Assembly (NCBI RefSeq): GCF_014647655.1
Contig: NZ_BMPP01000015.1
Span: forward strand, 1-64,000
Length of the DNA stretch: 64,000 nucleotides
Origin: Deinococcus malanensis
GTDB lineage: Bacteria; Deinococcota; Deinococci; Deinococcales; Deinococcaceae
Direction of reading: 5' to 3'
Below the pieces are notes generated by a model. It was not told where the DNA came from. It ran no database searches and saw only the letters and a program-made list of their open reading frames with translations. The position numbers and the translations under genes are program-made. Shown here in pieces: positions 16,870 to 25,272 of this stretch (positions are counted from its first letter, which is position 1; every line of letters begins with the position of its first letter).

Positions 16870-18273
16870 TCAGAGTTCACGCAGGCGGTGGCGTAGATCG
16901 TCCACGAAGGCCTGCATGGTCATCGCGACCATGGCTCCGTTGGCGGCGCGCAGCAGTTCACTGGCCGAGAATTCACCGGCCCGGCAACGCGCCTCGAGCA
17001 GTTTCCAGTCGCCGCTGTCGATCTGCCGCGACAGCAGAAGCTTGAGGGCACTGCGGTGCTGGACCCATTGCTCGTCCGAAGGCAGCTGGTCCTCAGCCCG
17101 CCGGATCCGCTCAAAGTCCTGCTGCGCTTCTTCCTCGCTCAGCTGCGCCTGTACAGACCCCCCAGGGCCTCCCCGGGCTTCCAGGGAGGTCTCAGCAGGC
17201 GGAGCAACATATTTTCCGGTGTCGTCGTTCAGGATGTCCCAGGCGTAGGCTCCACGGCCCTTACGGAACGTCTTCGTTCGTGAGACGATGGATGTGGCCA
17301 GATCCAGCCGACCGCGGATCACCGGAACGGTGTGCCTTCGCACGTAATCGCGCGCCTGGACATCCGGAATATCAAGCGCTTTGATCTTGCCCACCAGTTC
17401 GAGCTGCTCGGGGCCCAGCGGGTAGTCCGGACGCTGGGAATTCAGCACATAGCGGACCCGCTGGGACGCTCCACGCCCGAGCAGCTCAGCACTTTTAAGA
17501 AATTCGCTGGCGATCAGTTCGTCATGTACGGTCAGCAACATCCGGCGGATGCTGTCAGGCCGCAGGTTGGTCAGCCGCAACAGTTTTCCCAGTTCCACCA
17601 GCTCGAACTCCAGGAAGCCGTCCATGGGTGCCCGCGGGTCGCTGTACCACAACGTATCGAGCAGCCGGAACAACATGCGGCTCTGGCTGCCCGGCAGCTT
17701 CAGCATAAAGTCCAGATCGAACGGGCGCACGCGGGGAGAGGAGAGGCTGGCCGCGACTTCCTTATCCAGCGTGATGCGCAGCTTGGTTCCGGCGCCAAAG
17801 GATTTGAGGTTCAGGCTCTTGGGTTCCCCGACCACCTCCTCAACCCGCTCCAGAAAGCGGAACGTGACCCGCCGGGCAACACCGCCCGGGTGATCCAGCC
17901 AGCCGGAGATCTTGTACATGGTGCCGGACAAGCGCGTCAGGCTGTCGTGAAGAATGCGGTAGTTCTGGCTGCTATCCGTGCGGCCCAGCATCTTGAGCAG
18001 ACCATAGGCACTGCATTCCACAGAGTTGTCAGAAGGCTGGCCGCGCTCGAGGTACAGGTTGGTAAGGACCAGCATGGTGTCGTTGTCCGGTCCATGTGGA
18101 AAGCCGTAGGTATTGCCCAGGCACTCGACATGCATCTCCCGACCCGCGATGACAAAGGAATGCTCCCAGGTCGTTTCGCCAGCCTTGAGCCGCGTCAGCG
18201 CACTGATCAGCGACGCTTCGGCGAGGTTCAAATCATCGTAATTCGACCGAAGCACCAACGACGAGGATGACAT
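16870..18273 (-). CDS. rep: plasmid/megaplasmid replication initiator protein
   Basis: A 467-residue protein of the replication initiator type found on Deinococcus megaplasmids and plasmids. The N-terminus (about 1-120) and middle (about 120-290, LDFMLKLPGSQSRMLFRLLDTLWY through LVELGKLLRLTNLRPDSIRRML) form two winged-helix-like blocks, as in iteron-binding initiators. The C-terminal third is charged and helical. It should bind the direct repeats that start 137 bases upstream of its start and open the AT-rich segment between. No partition genes lie beside it. The assignment rests on remembered family resemblance plus the iteron context. Confidence 0.85.
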   Translation of the reverse strand: MSSSSLVLRSNYDDLNLAEASLISALTRLKAGETTWEHSFVIAGREMHVECLGNTYGFPHGPDNDTMLVLTNLYLERGQPSDNSVECSAYGLLKMLGRTDSSQNYRILHDSLTRLSGTMYKISGWLDHPGGVARRVTFRFLERVEEVVGEPKSLNLKSFGAGTKLRITLDKEVAASLSSPRVRPFDLDFMLKLPGSQSRMLFRLLDTLWYSDPRAPMDGFLEFELVELGKLLRLTNLRPDSIRRMLLTVHDELIASEFLKSAELLGRGASQRVRYVLNSQRPDYPLGPEQLELVGKIKALDIPDVQARDYVRRHTVPVIRGRLDLATSIVSRTKTFRKGRGAYAWDILNDDTGKYVAPPAETSLEARGGPGGSVQAQLSEEEAQQDFERIRRAEDQLPSDEQWVQHRSALKLLLSRQIDSGDWKLLEARCRAGEFSASELLRAANGAMVAMTMQAFVDDLRHRLREL

Positions 18274-18297
18274 GTTCCGACCATCTTACACGGTTTT

Positions 18298-18360
18298 GAA
18301 GAAGATCATTACAGATTCAGAGAAAAGATAAAAAGATAAAAGAATAAGAAGATCTTCTTC
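18298..18360. promoter_or_regulatory. AT-rich unwinding element and rep promoter region
   Basis: A purine-biased AT-rich segment of about 43 bases (18308-18350), rich in AAAAGATA/AGATAAAAG units, is bounded by a perfect 10-bp inverted repeat, GAAGAAGATC (18298-18307) and GATCTTCTTC (18351-18360). It lies between rep and the iterons, the usual place for a DNA unwinding element, and must also hold the rep promoter. A TATAAT on the + strand at 18373-18378 points toward the iterons. Confidence 0.6.
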
Positions 18361-18409
18361 AGACGTCATCTGTATAATGCGTTCTGGTCATGTCTTTTGG
18401 CGAGAATTC

Positions 18410-19013
18410 CACAAAGTGGACGGGTGAAACACCACGAAGTGGACGGGTGATAACAAGTGTCTATTCCACAAAGTGAAACCGCTATACATGCTCAGACCTC
18501 ACAAAGTGGACGGGCAGAACCCCACAAAGTGGACGGGTGAGAGTGATTTTGAACCCCAGGCCTCCCGACCGATCCCACAAAATGGACGGGTGGGTGCTGG
18601 GCGCCCTCTACACAAAGTGGACGGGTAGTACGAGGCCTCTTTCCACAAAGTGGACGGGTGGATTCACACAAAGTGGACGGGTGACTGTAATTGAGCCTGC
18701 GAGCGTGCTCCCACAAAGTGGACGGGTGAGAAGCCAGGTTCTTGTTTTGGCCCTGGCCAGGCGTATGGACCCCAACTCCACACGGCGGACGGGTCTGACG
18801 CGCCCCGCATTCCGTCATACTGGAGCGAAGCGCGCGATTCGTGGACCCGGATCCCACAAAGTGGACGGGTGGGCAGTACGCGCTCCAGCGGCTGTGCCCT
18901 GGACCGGCCACTCTGATCCCACGCACCGGACGGGTCTGTACCGCAAATCTGTTGCCGGCGGAGGATATGCGGGCGGCACCACTGCCTGCCGGTTCACACA
19001 AAGTGGACGGGTG
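18410..19013 (+). repeat. replication origin iteron array (14 direct repeats of 17 bp)
   Basis: The consensus is CACAAAGTGGACGGGTG, all on the same strand. Copies start at 18410, 18433, 18467 (half, degenerate), 18500, 18523, 18576, 18611, 18644, 18667, 18712, 18779 (variant), 18855, 18920 (variant) and 18997. Exact copies are at 18410, 18523, 18644, 18667, 18712, 18855 and 18997; the copies at 18433, 18500, 18576 and 18611 differ at one or two positions. The two variants keep CAC at the start and GGACGGGT at the end but differ between. Unequal spacers and the adjacent initiator make this an iteron-type origin and not a CRISPR array. Confidence 0.92.
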
Positions 19014-19175
19014 GGTTCCTGGAACAATACTCGGATTTGACCCCTGTTCCGCTTCAGTGCTCTGCATCAGCACGGACCAGGGCCTGGGACGGTCACTTCT
19101 CGGCACAGATGAGGGAGTGGGTGCAGCCCGGTTCAATTCTGGTATGCCCGTGCGAACCCAAGACCTGATCCCCGG

Positions 19176-19745
19176 TTAGCTCTGTTCGAGAAACGCAAGT
19201 ACACGTTGCATAAGTAGTGCGGAGGCATCCGCGTTGTACGCTGGCAGACTGCGATCTGTAAACAGGTGCTGATTGCCGGCATAGAGGAACAGTTCTGCCT
19301 GGGCGGCAGACTTGACCAGAGCGTTGGCAGCCTCCTGGTCCTCTTCAAAGAACGGGTCTGCGTCCATGGCGTGTACCTGGACCGGAACTTCAACGGGCCA
19401 GCTGTCTCCAAACTCGGAGACTGGCAGACAGGCGTGCAGCAGGAGTGCTCCTCGTGCCCCCGGACGCGTTTGCGCCAGCTTCTGCGCAGGCATGGCTCCA
19501 AGCGAGAATCCTGCATAGACCAGCGAATGAGGCAATTGGTCTGCGGCGCGCACCCCAGCTTCGAGGATTTCACCGAACCCAGCTTCCCTGGCGTAGAAAA
19601 TGCCCTCTTCAAGGGTGGTAAAGCTCTGGCCACGGTAAAGATCGGGCGTGTGCACCACGTGTCCGGTCTGGCGAATCTCGTCCGCGAAGGCAAGAAAACC
19701 AGGGGTCTGTCCCAGGGCGTGGTGAAAAAGCAGAATTTCAGCCAT
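19176..19745 (-). CDS. dienelactone hydrolase family alpha/beta hydrolase
   Basis: A 189-residue single-domain alpha/beta hydrolase. MAEILLFHHALGQT begins the fold. The nucleophile elbow is YAGFSLGA, with Ser near residue 81 where classical dienelactone hydrolase has Cys. The acid is in MDADPFFEED and the histidine in AGNQHLF. It belongs to the short DLH-like group and could hydrolyse small esters or lactones; the substrate is unknown. The start at 19745 matches the domain edge; upstream in-frame ATGs at 19766 and 19775 also exist. The MFS gene lies 230 bases upstream on the same strand. Confidence 0.85.
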   Translation of the reverse strand: MAEILLFHHALGQTPGFLAFADEIRQTGHVVHTPDLYRGQSFTTLEEGIFYAREAGFGEILEAGVRAADQLPHSLVYAGFSLGAMPAQKLAQTRPGARGALLLHACLPVSEFGDSWPVEVPVQVHAMDADPFFEEDQEAANALVKSAAQAELFLYAGNQHLFTDRSLPAYNADASALLMQRVLAFLEQS

Positions 19746-19978
19746 AGGCACCAGCGTAACGGGCATACCCGTCATTTCCTGTCGCCTTTTCGCCAGGCCT
19801 CGACGTTACCAGCCGACGCTGATTGCGAAGCAAGACCGGTGTTCCCGGCTACAGAAGTAAACACAATGAAACGGGTGGCCGGGCGGTACGGTCCGAGTGC
19901 CATTTTCACGCGCTATGAGCGAGTGCATACGAATAACGCGCAAAGACTTGCCCTGGGCTTGCACAGGTCCAGGTGGGC

Positions 19979-21244
19979 TTACCCCGTCGACTCGGATTCC
20001 CGCCGGGAGAGCCAGAGAGCCAGCACCAGCAGGAGCCCACTCAGCACGGCGATCAACACGAACAGGCCGTGTGGGGAAATCTCGAAGATGGCACCTGCCA
20101 GGGCCGCCGCGGGTATGGCGCACAGCAGGGTCAGCGTCTGTACTGCTGAATACAGGTCTGCCGTACCTTCTCTGGGTAGCCGGCTGAACAGGGCCGCGTC
20201 GCGGTAGGTCTGCGTCAGAAACGTGGCGCCGCCCAGCAACCCGACCACGGCCAGCATCACGGCCACATTGCCTGCTGGAACGAACAGCAGAAGTGTGGCG
20301 CCCAGCAGCCCCACGACGCGTGTGATGACCAGGGTGCGGCCCAGTGGCATCCTGGTCAGCTGGGGAAGGCCCACCCAGTACAGAAGCACGGTCACGAAAG
20401 CACCGACGAGAGGCACGAACGAGAGTGTCTGGGCGCTGAACCGCAGCGTTTCCTGCAGAAACAGGATCTGGAACAGACTGAGCTGCTCGATGAAAACCGT
20501 CAGCAGGTAAAAGGCAGTCATGCCCATCAGACCGGGATGTCCGCGCATTCCCGCCACCATCGCCACGGTGTGCCGCAGGCTCTGGCCGACTCCCAGGGCA
20601 CGGTGCTGAGCCATCGCTGCCACGCCGCTCTGCGTTTCCTGGGTGATGGCGTTGCGCCACAGAAACATCACGGTCATGCCGATGCCGCCAGCAATGTAAT
20701 AGGCCCTCATGGTTGCTGTCACGCCGTGCTGCGCGATGATCAGACCCACCAGTGGGGTGAGCAGGCCACAGACCGTGACGATCAGGTTGATGATGCCGAA
20801 GACTCGGGCCCGCTGCCGCTCTTCCACGTCCTCGATCAGGAGCAGGCTCCAGGACAGTGCCACGATCCGTCCGACGGCACTCAGCGCTGCGGCCACCGCA
20901 AACGCGGCGAAGCTGTTTGCAGTGGCCCAGACGAACATGGGAATGGTCCATGAGATCAGGTCGCCGATCAAGGTGGTTCGCTTGCGTCCCAGGCGGTTGG
21001 TCACCGGCGCGGCCACTGCCTGAAAGAAGAAGGACAGGGCCAGCGTAATTGAACCAAGCAGCCCGATTTCCGTGCTGGACAAGCCCACGCTGCGCATATA
21101 AAGGGGCGCGTAATAGATGACGACTGTGCCGAAAATGGCCCACAGGGGCTCCATCAGAATGGCGTTGCGGGCGTTTCTGGGTAACCCTGCCAGGGCCCTC
21201 AGCTGCACCCCCCGTGACTTGTATTCCGGCGTGGAGGTACTCAT
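19979..21244 (-). CDS. MFS transporter
   Basis: A 421-residue protein of about 12 hydrophobic helices. The loop between helices 2 and 3 carries the MFS motif-A-like NRLGRKRTTLIGD (about 83-95), and a second basic loop lies near the middle (LPQLTRMPLGRTLVITR). It ends with a short basic tail, RRESESTG. It is a secondary transporter of unknown substrate, most like drug or sugar efflux members. The ATG overlaps the stop of a possible 72-residue gene by ATGA. Confidence 0.88.
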   Translation of the reverse strand: MSTSTPEYKSRGVQLRALAGLPRNARNAILMEPLWAIFGTVVIYYAPLYMRSVGLSSTEIGLLGSITLALSFFFQAVAAPVTNRLGRKRTTLIGDLISWTIPMFVWATANSFAAFAVAAALSAVGRIVALSWSLLLIEDVEERQRARVFGIINLIVTVCGLLTPLVGLIIAQHGVTATMRAYYIAGGIGMTVMFLWRNAITQETQSGVAAMAQHRALGVGQSLRHTVAMVAGMRGHPGLMGMTAFYLLTVFIEQLSLFQILFLQETLRFSAQTLSFVPLVGAFVTVLLYWVGLPQLTRMPLGRTLVITRVVGLLGATLLLFVPAGNVAVMLAVVGLLGGATFLTQTYRDAALFSRLPREGTADLYSAVQTLTLLCAIPAAALAGAIFEISPHGLFVLIAVLSGLLLVLALWLSRRESESTG

Positions 21245-21459
21245 GACTGAAGGCTCTTCTGGTGGTCGACTGGCTTTGTGCCGGTAACTGCGTGCCTGAG
21301 CCGGGTCATTGCCGCAGCTGAGTAAAAAACCACCCTCCGTTCCTGCTCGGTAGGCAGATCGCGCACTGATTCATCAGTATCTACAAAGGTGCTGATCCGA
21401 AAGGGAGCGCTGTCTGGCCGGTAGTAGCGTGTGGAGGGGGTAGGACGAACAGTCGGCAT
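21241..21459 (-). CDS. possible small gene coupled to the MFS transporter
   Basis: A 72-residue frame with GGAG five bases before its ATG. It ends in an ATGA overlap with the MFS transporter. The protein is basic in its second half and has no recognised domain or membrane segment. The overlap is the main argument for it; it could equally be chance. Confidence 0.3.
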   Translation of the reverse strand: MPTVRPTPSTRYYRPDSAPFRISTFVDTDESVRDLPTEQERRVVFYSAAAMTRLRHAVTGTKPVDHQKSLQS

Positions 21460-21787
21460 GCATCTCCAGAACCACGTGAGGGAGGGTGAGGGTGGAGGGC
21501 ATCCGAGCTCAGAGGGAGCGTAGACAATTTCCTCAGGTGCCGTTCGTCAAAAAAGCGTGTTGTTCTGAAGAGACCTACCGGGGGTGATGAAGGGCAAGAC
21601 AGGCCTTCTCGGCAGGGAGACCAGAAGGCTGGGCACACGGCTTTTTCGTGGCGGCAGGCCCAATGCAGCAGCCCCAGCCGTGGATTCTACTCAGAGCTGG
21701 ACACATCGGACCAGTGCCTCGCTTCTCCCAGCCAAGCTGCAGACACCCTCTGTTGTTCGGTCCAGATGACAGAGCCTCGGCGTCGCT
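21460..21787. other. intergenic stretch with nothing recognised
   Basis: Lies between the PhzF stop and the possible small gene. It contains a G-rich run (near 21478-21500) and scattered short frames, but no gene, repeat or terminator that I can support. Confidence 0.4.
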
Positions 21788-22678
21788 TCAGATGGTGATG
21801 GTGCCGTCCACGCAGGTCACACACGCTCCGCCAACCGTTACACGGCCGTCCTGGCCTACTGTGATCGCCACCTGCCCGTCCCGGCCGACCTGACGGCCCT
21901 GGGTGGACCGGTAAGCGGCCAGCTCGTCCGGAAGTGCCCCGGAGAACCGGCGATGAAACGCGACCGCGCCATTTCCGCTGCCACATACCGGATCCTCGTT
22001 GATTCCGCACGATGGGGCGAACGAGCGCACCTCGATATCCTGTCCGCCTGGATACCGCGCGTACACCGACACGCCGGTCAGGCCCAGGCGGCGCTCGAGA
22101 GCCGCAGAGTGGGCAAGGTCCGGGGAGAGGCCCAGCAGAACCTGTGGCGAGGACAGTTCCGCTACCAGCCACACCGCACCGACATCCACGATGGCAGGTG
22201 CATACTCGTGCCTGACCGGCTGCTGGAGGACTGTTTCTAGCTCATGGGTATCGGCAGGGGACAGCGGGGTGATGGTGGGAGCCGGCATCGTGAGGGCAAG
22301 CCTCAGGCCCGAGGCGTCCTCCTGTACCTCCACCGGGATCAGGCCAGAAGCGCATTCCTGCACCAGCCGCCCGTGACGCGCAGTCACGCGGCCCGCTTCA
22401 AGCGCGGCGAATGCGCTGCCCAGGGTCGGGTGACCGGCGAAGGGCAGTTCACTGCCGGGCGTAAAGATCCGCAGGCGGTAGTCGGCCTCGGCTGTGGTTG
22501 GGGGCAGCAGGAATGTAGTCTCCGAGAGGTTGGTCCAACGCGCGACACTCTGCATCTGGGCCGTCGTCAGGCCCTCGCCGTCGAGAACGACTGCTACCGG
22601 GTTGCCCAGCAGTGGGATGGACGTAAACACATCAACGGTCTTGAACACTCGGGCGCGCCGGGGCATGGGGTCGTGCAT
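21788..22678 (-). CDS. PhzF family isomerase
   Basis: A 296-residue two-domain protein of the PhzF/diaminopimelate-epimerase fold. The catalytic Glu is E53 in NLSETTF. Other family marks are RLRIFTPGSELPFAGHPTLGSA in the first domain and CGINEDPVCGSGNGAVAFH in the second. No phenazine genes are nearby, so it belongs to the widespread stand-alone group whose substrates are unknown. The start is set by AAGGAGAT six bases upstream of the ATG. Confidence 0.92.
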   Translation of the reverse strand: MHDPMPRRARVFKTVDVFTSIPLLGNPVAVVLDGEGLTTAQMQSVARWTNLSETTFLLPPTTAEADYRLRIFTPGSELPFAGHPTLGSAFAALEAGRVTARHGRLVQECASGLIPVEVQEDASGLRLALTMPAPTITPLSPADTHELETVLQQPVRHEYAPAIVDVGAVWLVAELSSPQVLLGLSPDLAHSAALERRLGLTGVSVYARYPGGQDIEVRSFAPSCGINEDPVCGSGNGAVAFHRRFSGALPDELAAYRSTQGRQVGRDGQVAITVGQDGRVTVGGACVTCVDGTITI

Positions 22679-22766
22679 AGGATCTCCTTGACGGACATCA
22701 TGCCGTGTACGCGCATGGGCAAGGGAGCGCTCTGCTAAACGCTCACTACCTCAGGAGGCCCCAAAG

Positions 22767-22976
22767 TTATTTTCCGATCTTTCTGATGGCGTTCTCTGCG
22801 TCCTTCTGGCTGTCGAATTCCCCGGCCAGGTCTGCCCAGTACCCATGACCCTCTTGCGCCGTGATCTGGGCTTTCAGGGTCCAGACATCGGATTCGGTGC
22901 GTTGCTCGACGTGAATCCGGTGGATGCTGGCCGCATTCACGAAAGTTCCGTCTTCCAGCTTGATGAACTTCGCCAT
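22767..22976 (-). CDS. small hypothetical protein
   Basis: A 69-residue soluble protein, MAKFIKLEDGTFVNAASI..., with predicted short beta strands followed by a C-terminal helix (DSQKDAENAIRKIGK). No catalytic motif is visible. GGAG precedes the ATG at a good distance. It is followed on the same strand by PhzF, 88 bases away. Confidence 0.7.
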   Translation of the reverse strand: MAKFIKLEDGTFVNAASIHRIHVEQRTESDVWTLKAQITAQEGHGYWADLAGEFDSQKDAENAIRKIGK

Positions 22977-23088
22977 GCTCCAGTCTATGGGGCTGACCGC
23001 GCGGGTGTGTCAGGCCGCACATGCCTGAGACCCTTCAAGCCTCGCGCGGCTGTCGGGCCACAGGTCTTGGGGAGGCGGTTCAGATCCT

Positions 23089-23733
23089 TCAGCGGCGCCA
23101 GCGGCTGTTGCGGTCCTCGGCTGCCATCCTCTCGACTTCGGTCTCGACTTCTGCCCGCCGAACCGCCTGCAGGGGAGGCAGACCCCGGGCACACCAGCGC
23201 AGGGCACTGGCCAGGGCCTTGTCGCTGAGGGCCGCACCCAGGGTCGCCACCTCCTCTCCGAGGTCTCCAAGGTCGGTCCTCAGTCGGGAGAGCCTGCGTC
23301 CTGAAAACTCATCGCTTCCGCTGCGCAGGGCGGCGTACTCCTCGAAGGTCGCCGCCTCACCCCTGGCCAGCACCAGTTCCAGCGCTTCCCGGCGCGCAGC
23401 CAGACGCTCAGCCTGCATAAGGCGTTCCTCCTCCTCGTGTTCCCGGTCCTGCGGCAGCAGCAGGTCACGGCCGACAAAGCTATGGCTGCCCGGGGTCATG
23501 AAGTGCGCGCGGTAATCCGGATCGCGGGCCCAACCGCGTGCCACGGCGTCGATGGTTGCGGCGTCCAGCCGGCTGGCCTCGATCTCCAGGCTGCACCACG
23601 ACCCGTCGTCGAAGCGCATTGACAGCGAGGCACGGTTCTCTTCGGGAAACTCTCCTCCGGTCATGCGGCAGGGCCGCCCGCGCTCGTCACGCAGCGTCTC
23701 GTCTACCAGCGCCCGGATTGCCATGCTGGTCAT
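23089..23733 (-). CDS. hypothetical protein, charged and helical C-terminus
   Basis: About 214 residues. The N-terminal part (about 20-85) looks like a small beta domain (ASLSMRFDDGSWCSLEIEASRL). It is followed by a long charged helical stretch (REHEEEERLMQAERLAARREALELVL) likely to form a coiled coil, then a second helical block. There is no known family and no signal peptide. The frame stays open to 23829, but residues before the Met at 23733 are low-complexity and unlikely to be coding; 23724 is another option. Confidence 0.65.
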   Translation of the reverse strand: MTSMAIRALVDETLRDERGRPCRMTGGEFPEENRASLSMRFDDGSWCSLEIEASRLDAATIDAVARGWARDPDYRAHFMTPGSHSFVGRDLLLPQDREHEEEERLMQAERLAARREALELVLARGEAATFEEYAALRSGSDEFSGRRLSRLRTDLGDLGEEVATLGAALSDKALASALRWCARGLPPLQAVRRAEVETEVERMAAEDRNSRWRR

Positions 23734-24056
23734 GCTACGGCTGGCGCCCTGCTCAGGACGAGTCTGGCGCCACAAGCCATGTGCGGGGTTACTGCGGGCA
23801 CTATGCTGCGAAACAGCTGAGGGAGACAATCATCCCCGACGGCTGCGCATGACGTGAGACTGCAGGCATCCGGTTGCCAGTCACATGTAAAAGAACCGCT
23901 CTGATCCGGTCCGTGCAGTATTTCTACTGGTTCCGCTGGGCATGATCATGCGGGGCGACAGGGCCCAGAAGTCACGGGTCGAAATTCCTCGAAGCTTAAA
24001 GCGGAGCGTCAGCCTTCATCAGATTGGGGTCACCGCTGACCAGCACGGTATAATCC

Positions 24057-24893
24057 ATGAAATCGTTCAATTTTCACATTGCAGTGCTGGCGGCGCTGGC
24101 GTCTGGTGGCGTTTCCGCTACGCCCCGACTGAGCACCCAGAGCATCATCGTCAACCCTGCGCCCACCGTTCTGAAGGTCAACGTCCGCACCAACAGGACC
24201 ACCGCCGGACAAGCAAACCTGGGCTTTGCGCCCGGCGACCACCTGGAGTTCTACGCGCGTGTGAACCAGGACGCCTATGTGTACCTCTTCAACATTGATG
24301 CTCAGGGTCAGGTCACGCTGCTGGCCTCGAACGGTCTGCAGGCTGGAGGAACCTTCGTGAAGGCCAACACGACGCAGGTGTTTCCAAAAAAAGGCCTGGC
24401 ATCCACTTTCCTGCTGACCCTGCCACAGGGCGGCAACCAGGTGCTGGCTCTGGCAAGTCTTATGCCGCTCAACCTGAAGCACCTGACGCAGGTCACAGCT
24501 GCGCAGGGTCAGATGACACCCGTCAACGTCACGGGACAGGAGGGGCTGGCCCAGGCCCTGAGCCTCGTCGTTCATCCCCTGAAGCCCGAGAGCTGGACCA
24601 CGGACACCGCGCGCTACACCATCTCCCGGCGCGCCCTGAACGGGTTGCCGGCAGTGGACGTCAAGGCCCTCAAGTCAGAGGTGAGCTTCAACCGCGGCGC
24701 GCGCCTGAGTGAGGTCTACGTGGTGTACGCCGACCGGCTGCGCGCTCAAGGGTACAAGGACGTCCATGCCACCGCCGGTGAGCGCGAGGCACGGGGCGTT
24801 TTCGTCAGGAAGGGTGGACAGACACATCAGGTCACCCTGGATGTCTCGCAGCGCGCGCACACCTTCTTTGTGAAACTGACCCGCCAGAAGTAA
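24057..24893 (+). CDS. secreted DUF4384 domain protein
   Basis: A 278-residue exported protein. A signal peptide (about 1-21, cleavage after VSA) precedes a DUF4384 domain with FAPGDHLEFYARVNQDAYVYLFNIDAQGQVTLL, and a second conserved patch gives LPQGGNQVLALAS. DUF4384 domains are found in surface and S-layer associated proteins of Deinococcus and relatives, with no known activity. The start codon lies only two bases after a perfect TATAAT (24049-24054), so either the transcript is effectively leaderless or the true start is a little further in. A hairpin follows the stop. Confidence 0.85.
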   Translation: MKSFNFHIAVLAALASGGVSATPRLSTQSIIVNPAPTVLKVNVRTNRTTAGQANLGFAPGDHLEFYARVNQDAYVYLFNIDAQGQVTLLASNGLQAGGTFVKANTTQVFPKKGLASTFLLTLPQGGNQVLALASLMPLNLKHLTQVTAAQGQMTPVNVTGQEGLAQALSLVVHPLKPESWTTDTARYTISRRALNGLPAVDVKALKSEVSFNRGARLSEVYVVYADRLRAQGYKDVHATAGEREARGVFVRKGGQTHQVTLDVSQRAHTFFVKLTRQK

Positions 24894-24914
24894 CTTTCAG
24901 TTCCATGGTCCAGT

Positions 24915-24941
24915 AGGGGCGACCGCACGAGGTTCGCCCCT
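24915..24941. terminator. hairpin after the DUF4384 gene
   Basis: Inverted repeat AGGGGCGA / TCGCCCCT with an 11-nt loop, about 20 bases after the stop and followed by TCTTGCG. No long T-run, so only a moderate terminator candidate. Confidence 0.5.
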
Positions 24942-25272
24942 CTTGCGAGGACGCAGACTGATTCTTGAAATTCGGTGCGGAGTCTTTGCTGGAAACAGCG
25001 CCGGGTTATGAGGATACCGACAACCAGAGTTGGCCTGGACCAGGGAGGTCGGCGCGGGATCACGCAGTTGCATATGCCTGATGTCCGGGAACGCAGGCGT
25101 GAAGGCGGGCAACCTTGTCCATTGACCGTGCCTCCATTGACCCTGCGACCGCATGGGGGCATGCTGGGTGTCGTTGTTCACAGCATGCCCGGAGTGCAGG
25201 GAAGTGGTCTTCCACCCTGCCCCCTGCACTCCGCAGCTGCCGCTCTGCGTCTGCTTACCGCAAGGAGATCCT
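24942..25272. other. intergenic stretch upstream of the histidinol-phosphatase
   Basis: No gene supported. It holds two near-identical short phrases (ATTGACCGTGCCTCC and ATTGACCCTGCGACC near 25119-25150) and ends in the AAGGAGAT ribosome site of the next gene. Confidence 0.4.

Larger units (their letters stand above)
18274..19175. other. gene-free origin region
   Basis: This 900-base stretch carries the AT-rich element and the iterons described separately. Open frames that cross it are made largely of translated repeat units and are not genes. The last 160 bases (19014-19175) show no further iteron. Confidence 0.8.

Noticed and set aside
18410..19013. Regular repeats that could be taken for a CRISPR array
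   Set aside because: Repeats are 17 bp and not palindromic at the ends, spacers are 6-60 bases and unequal, no cas genes are present, and a replication initiator is adjacent. This is an iteron origin.
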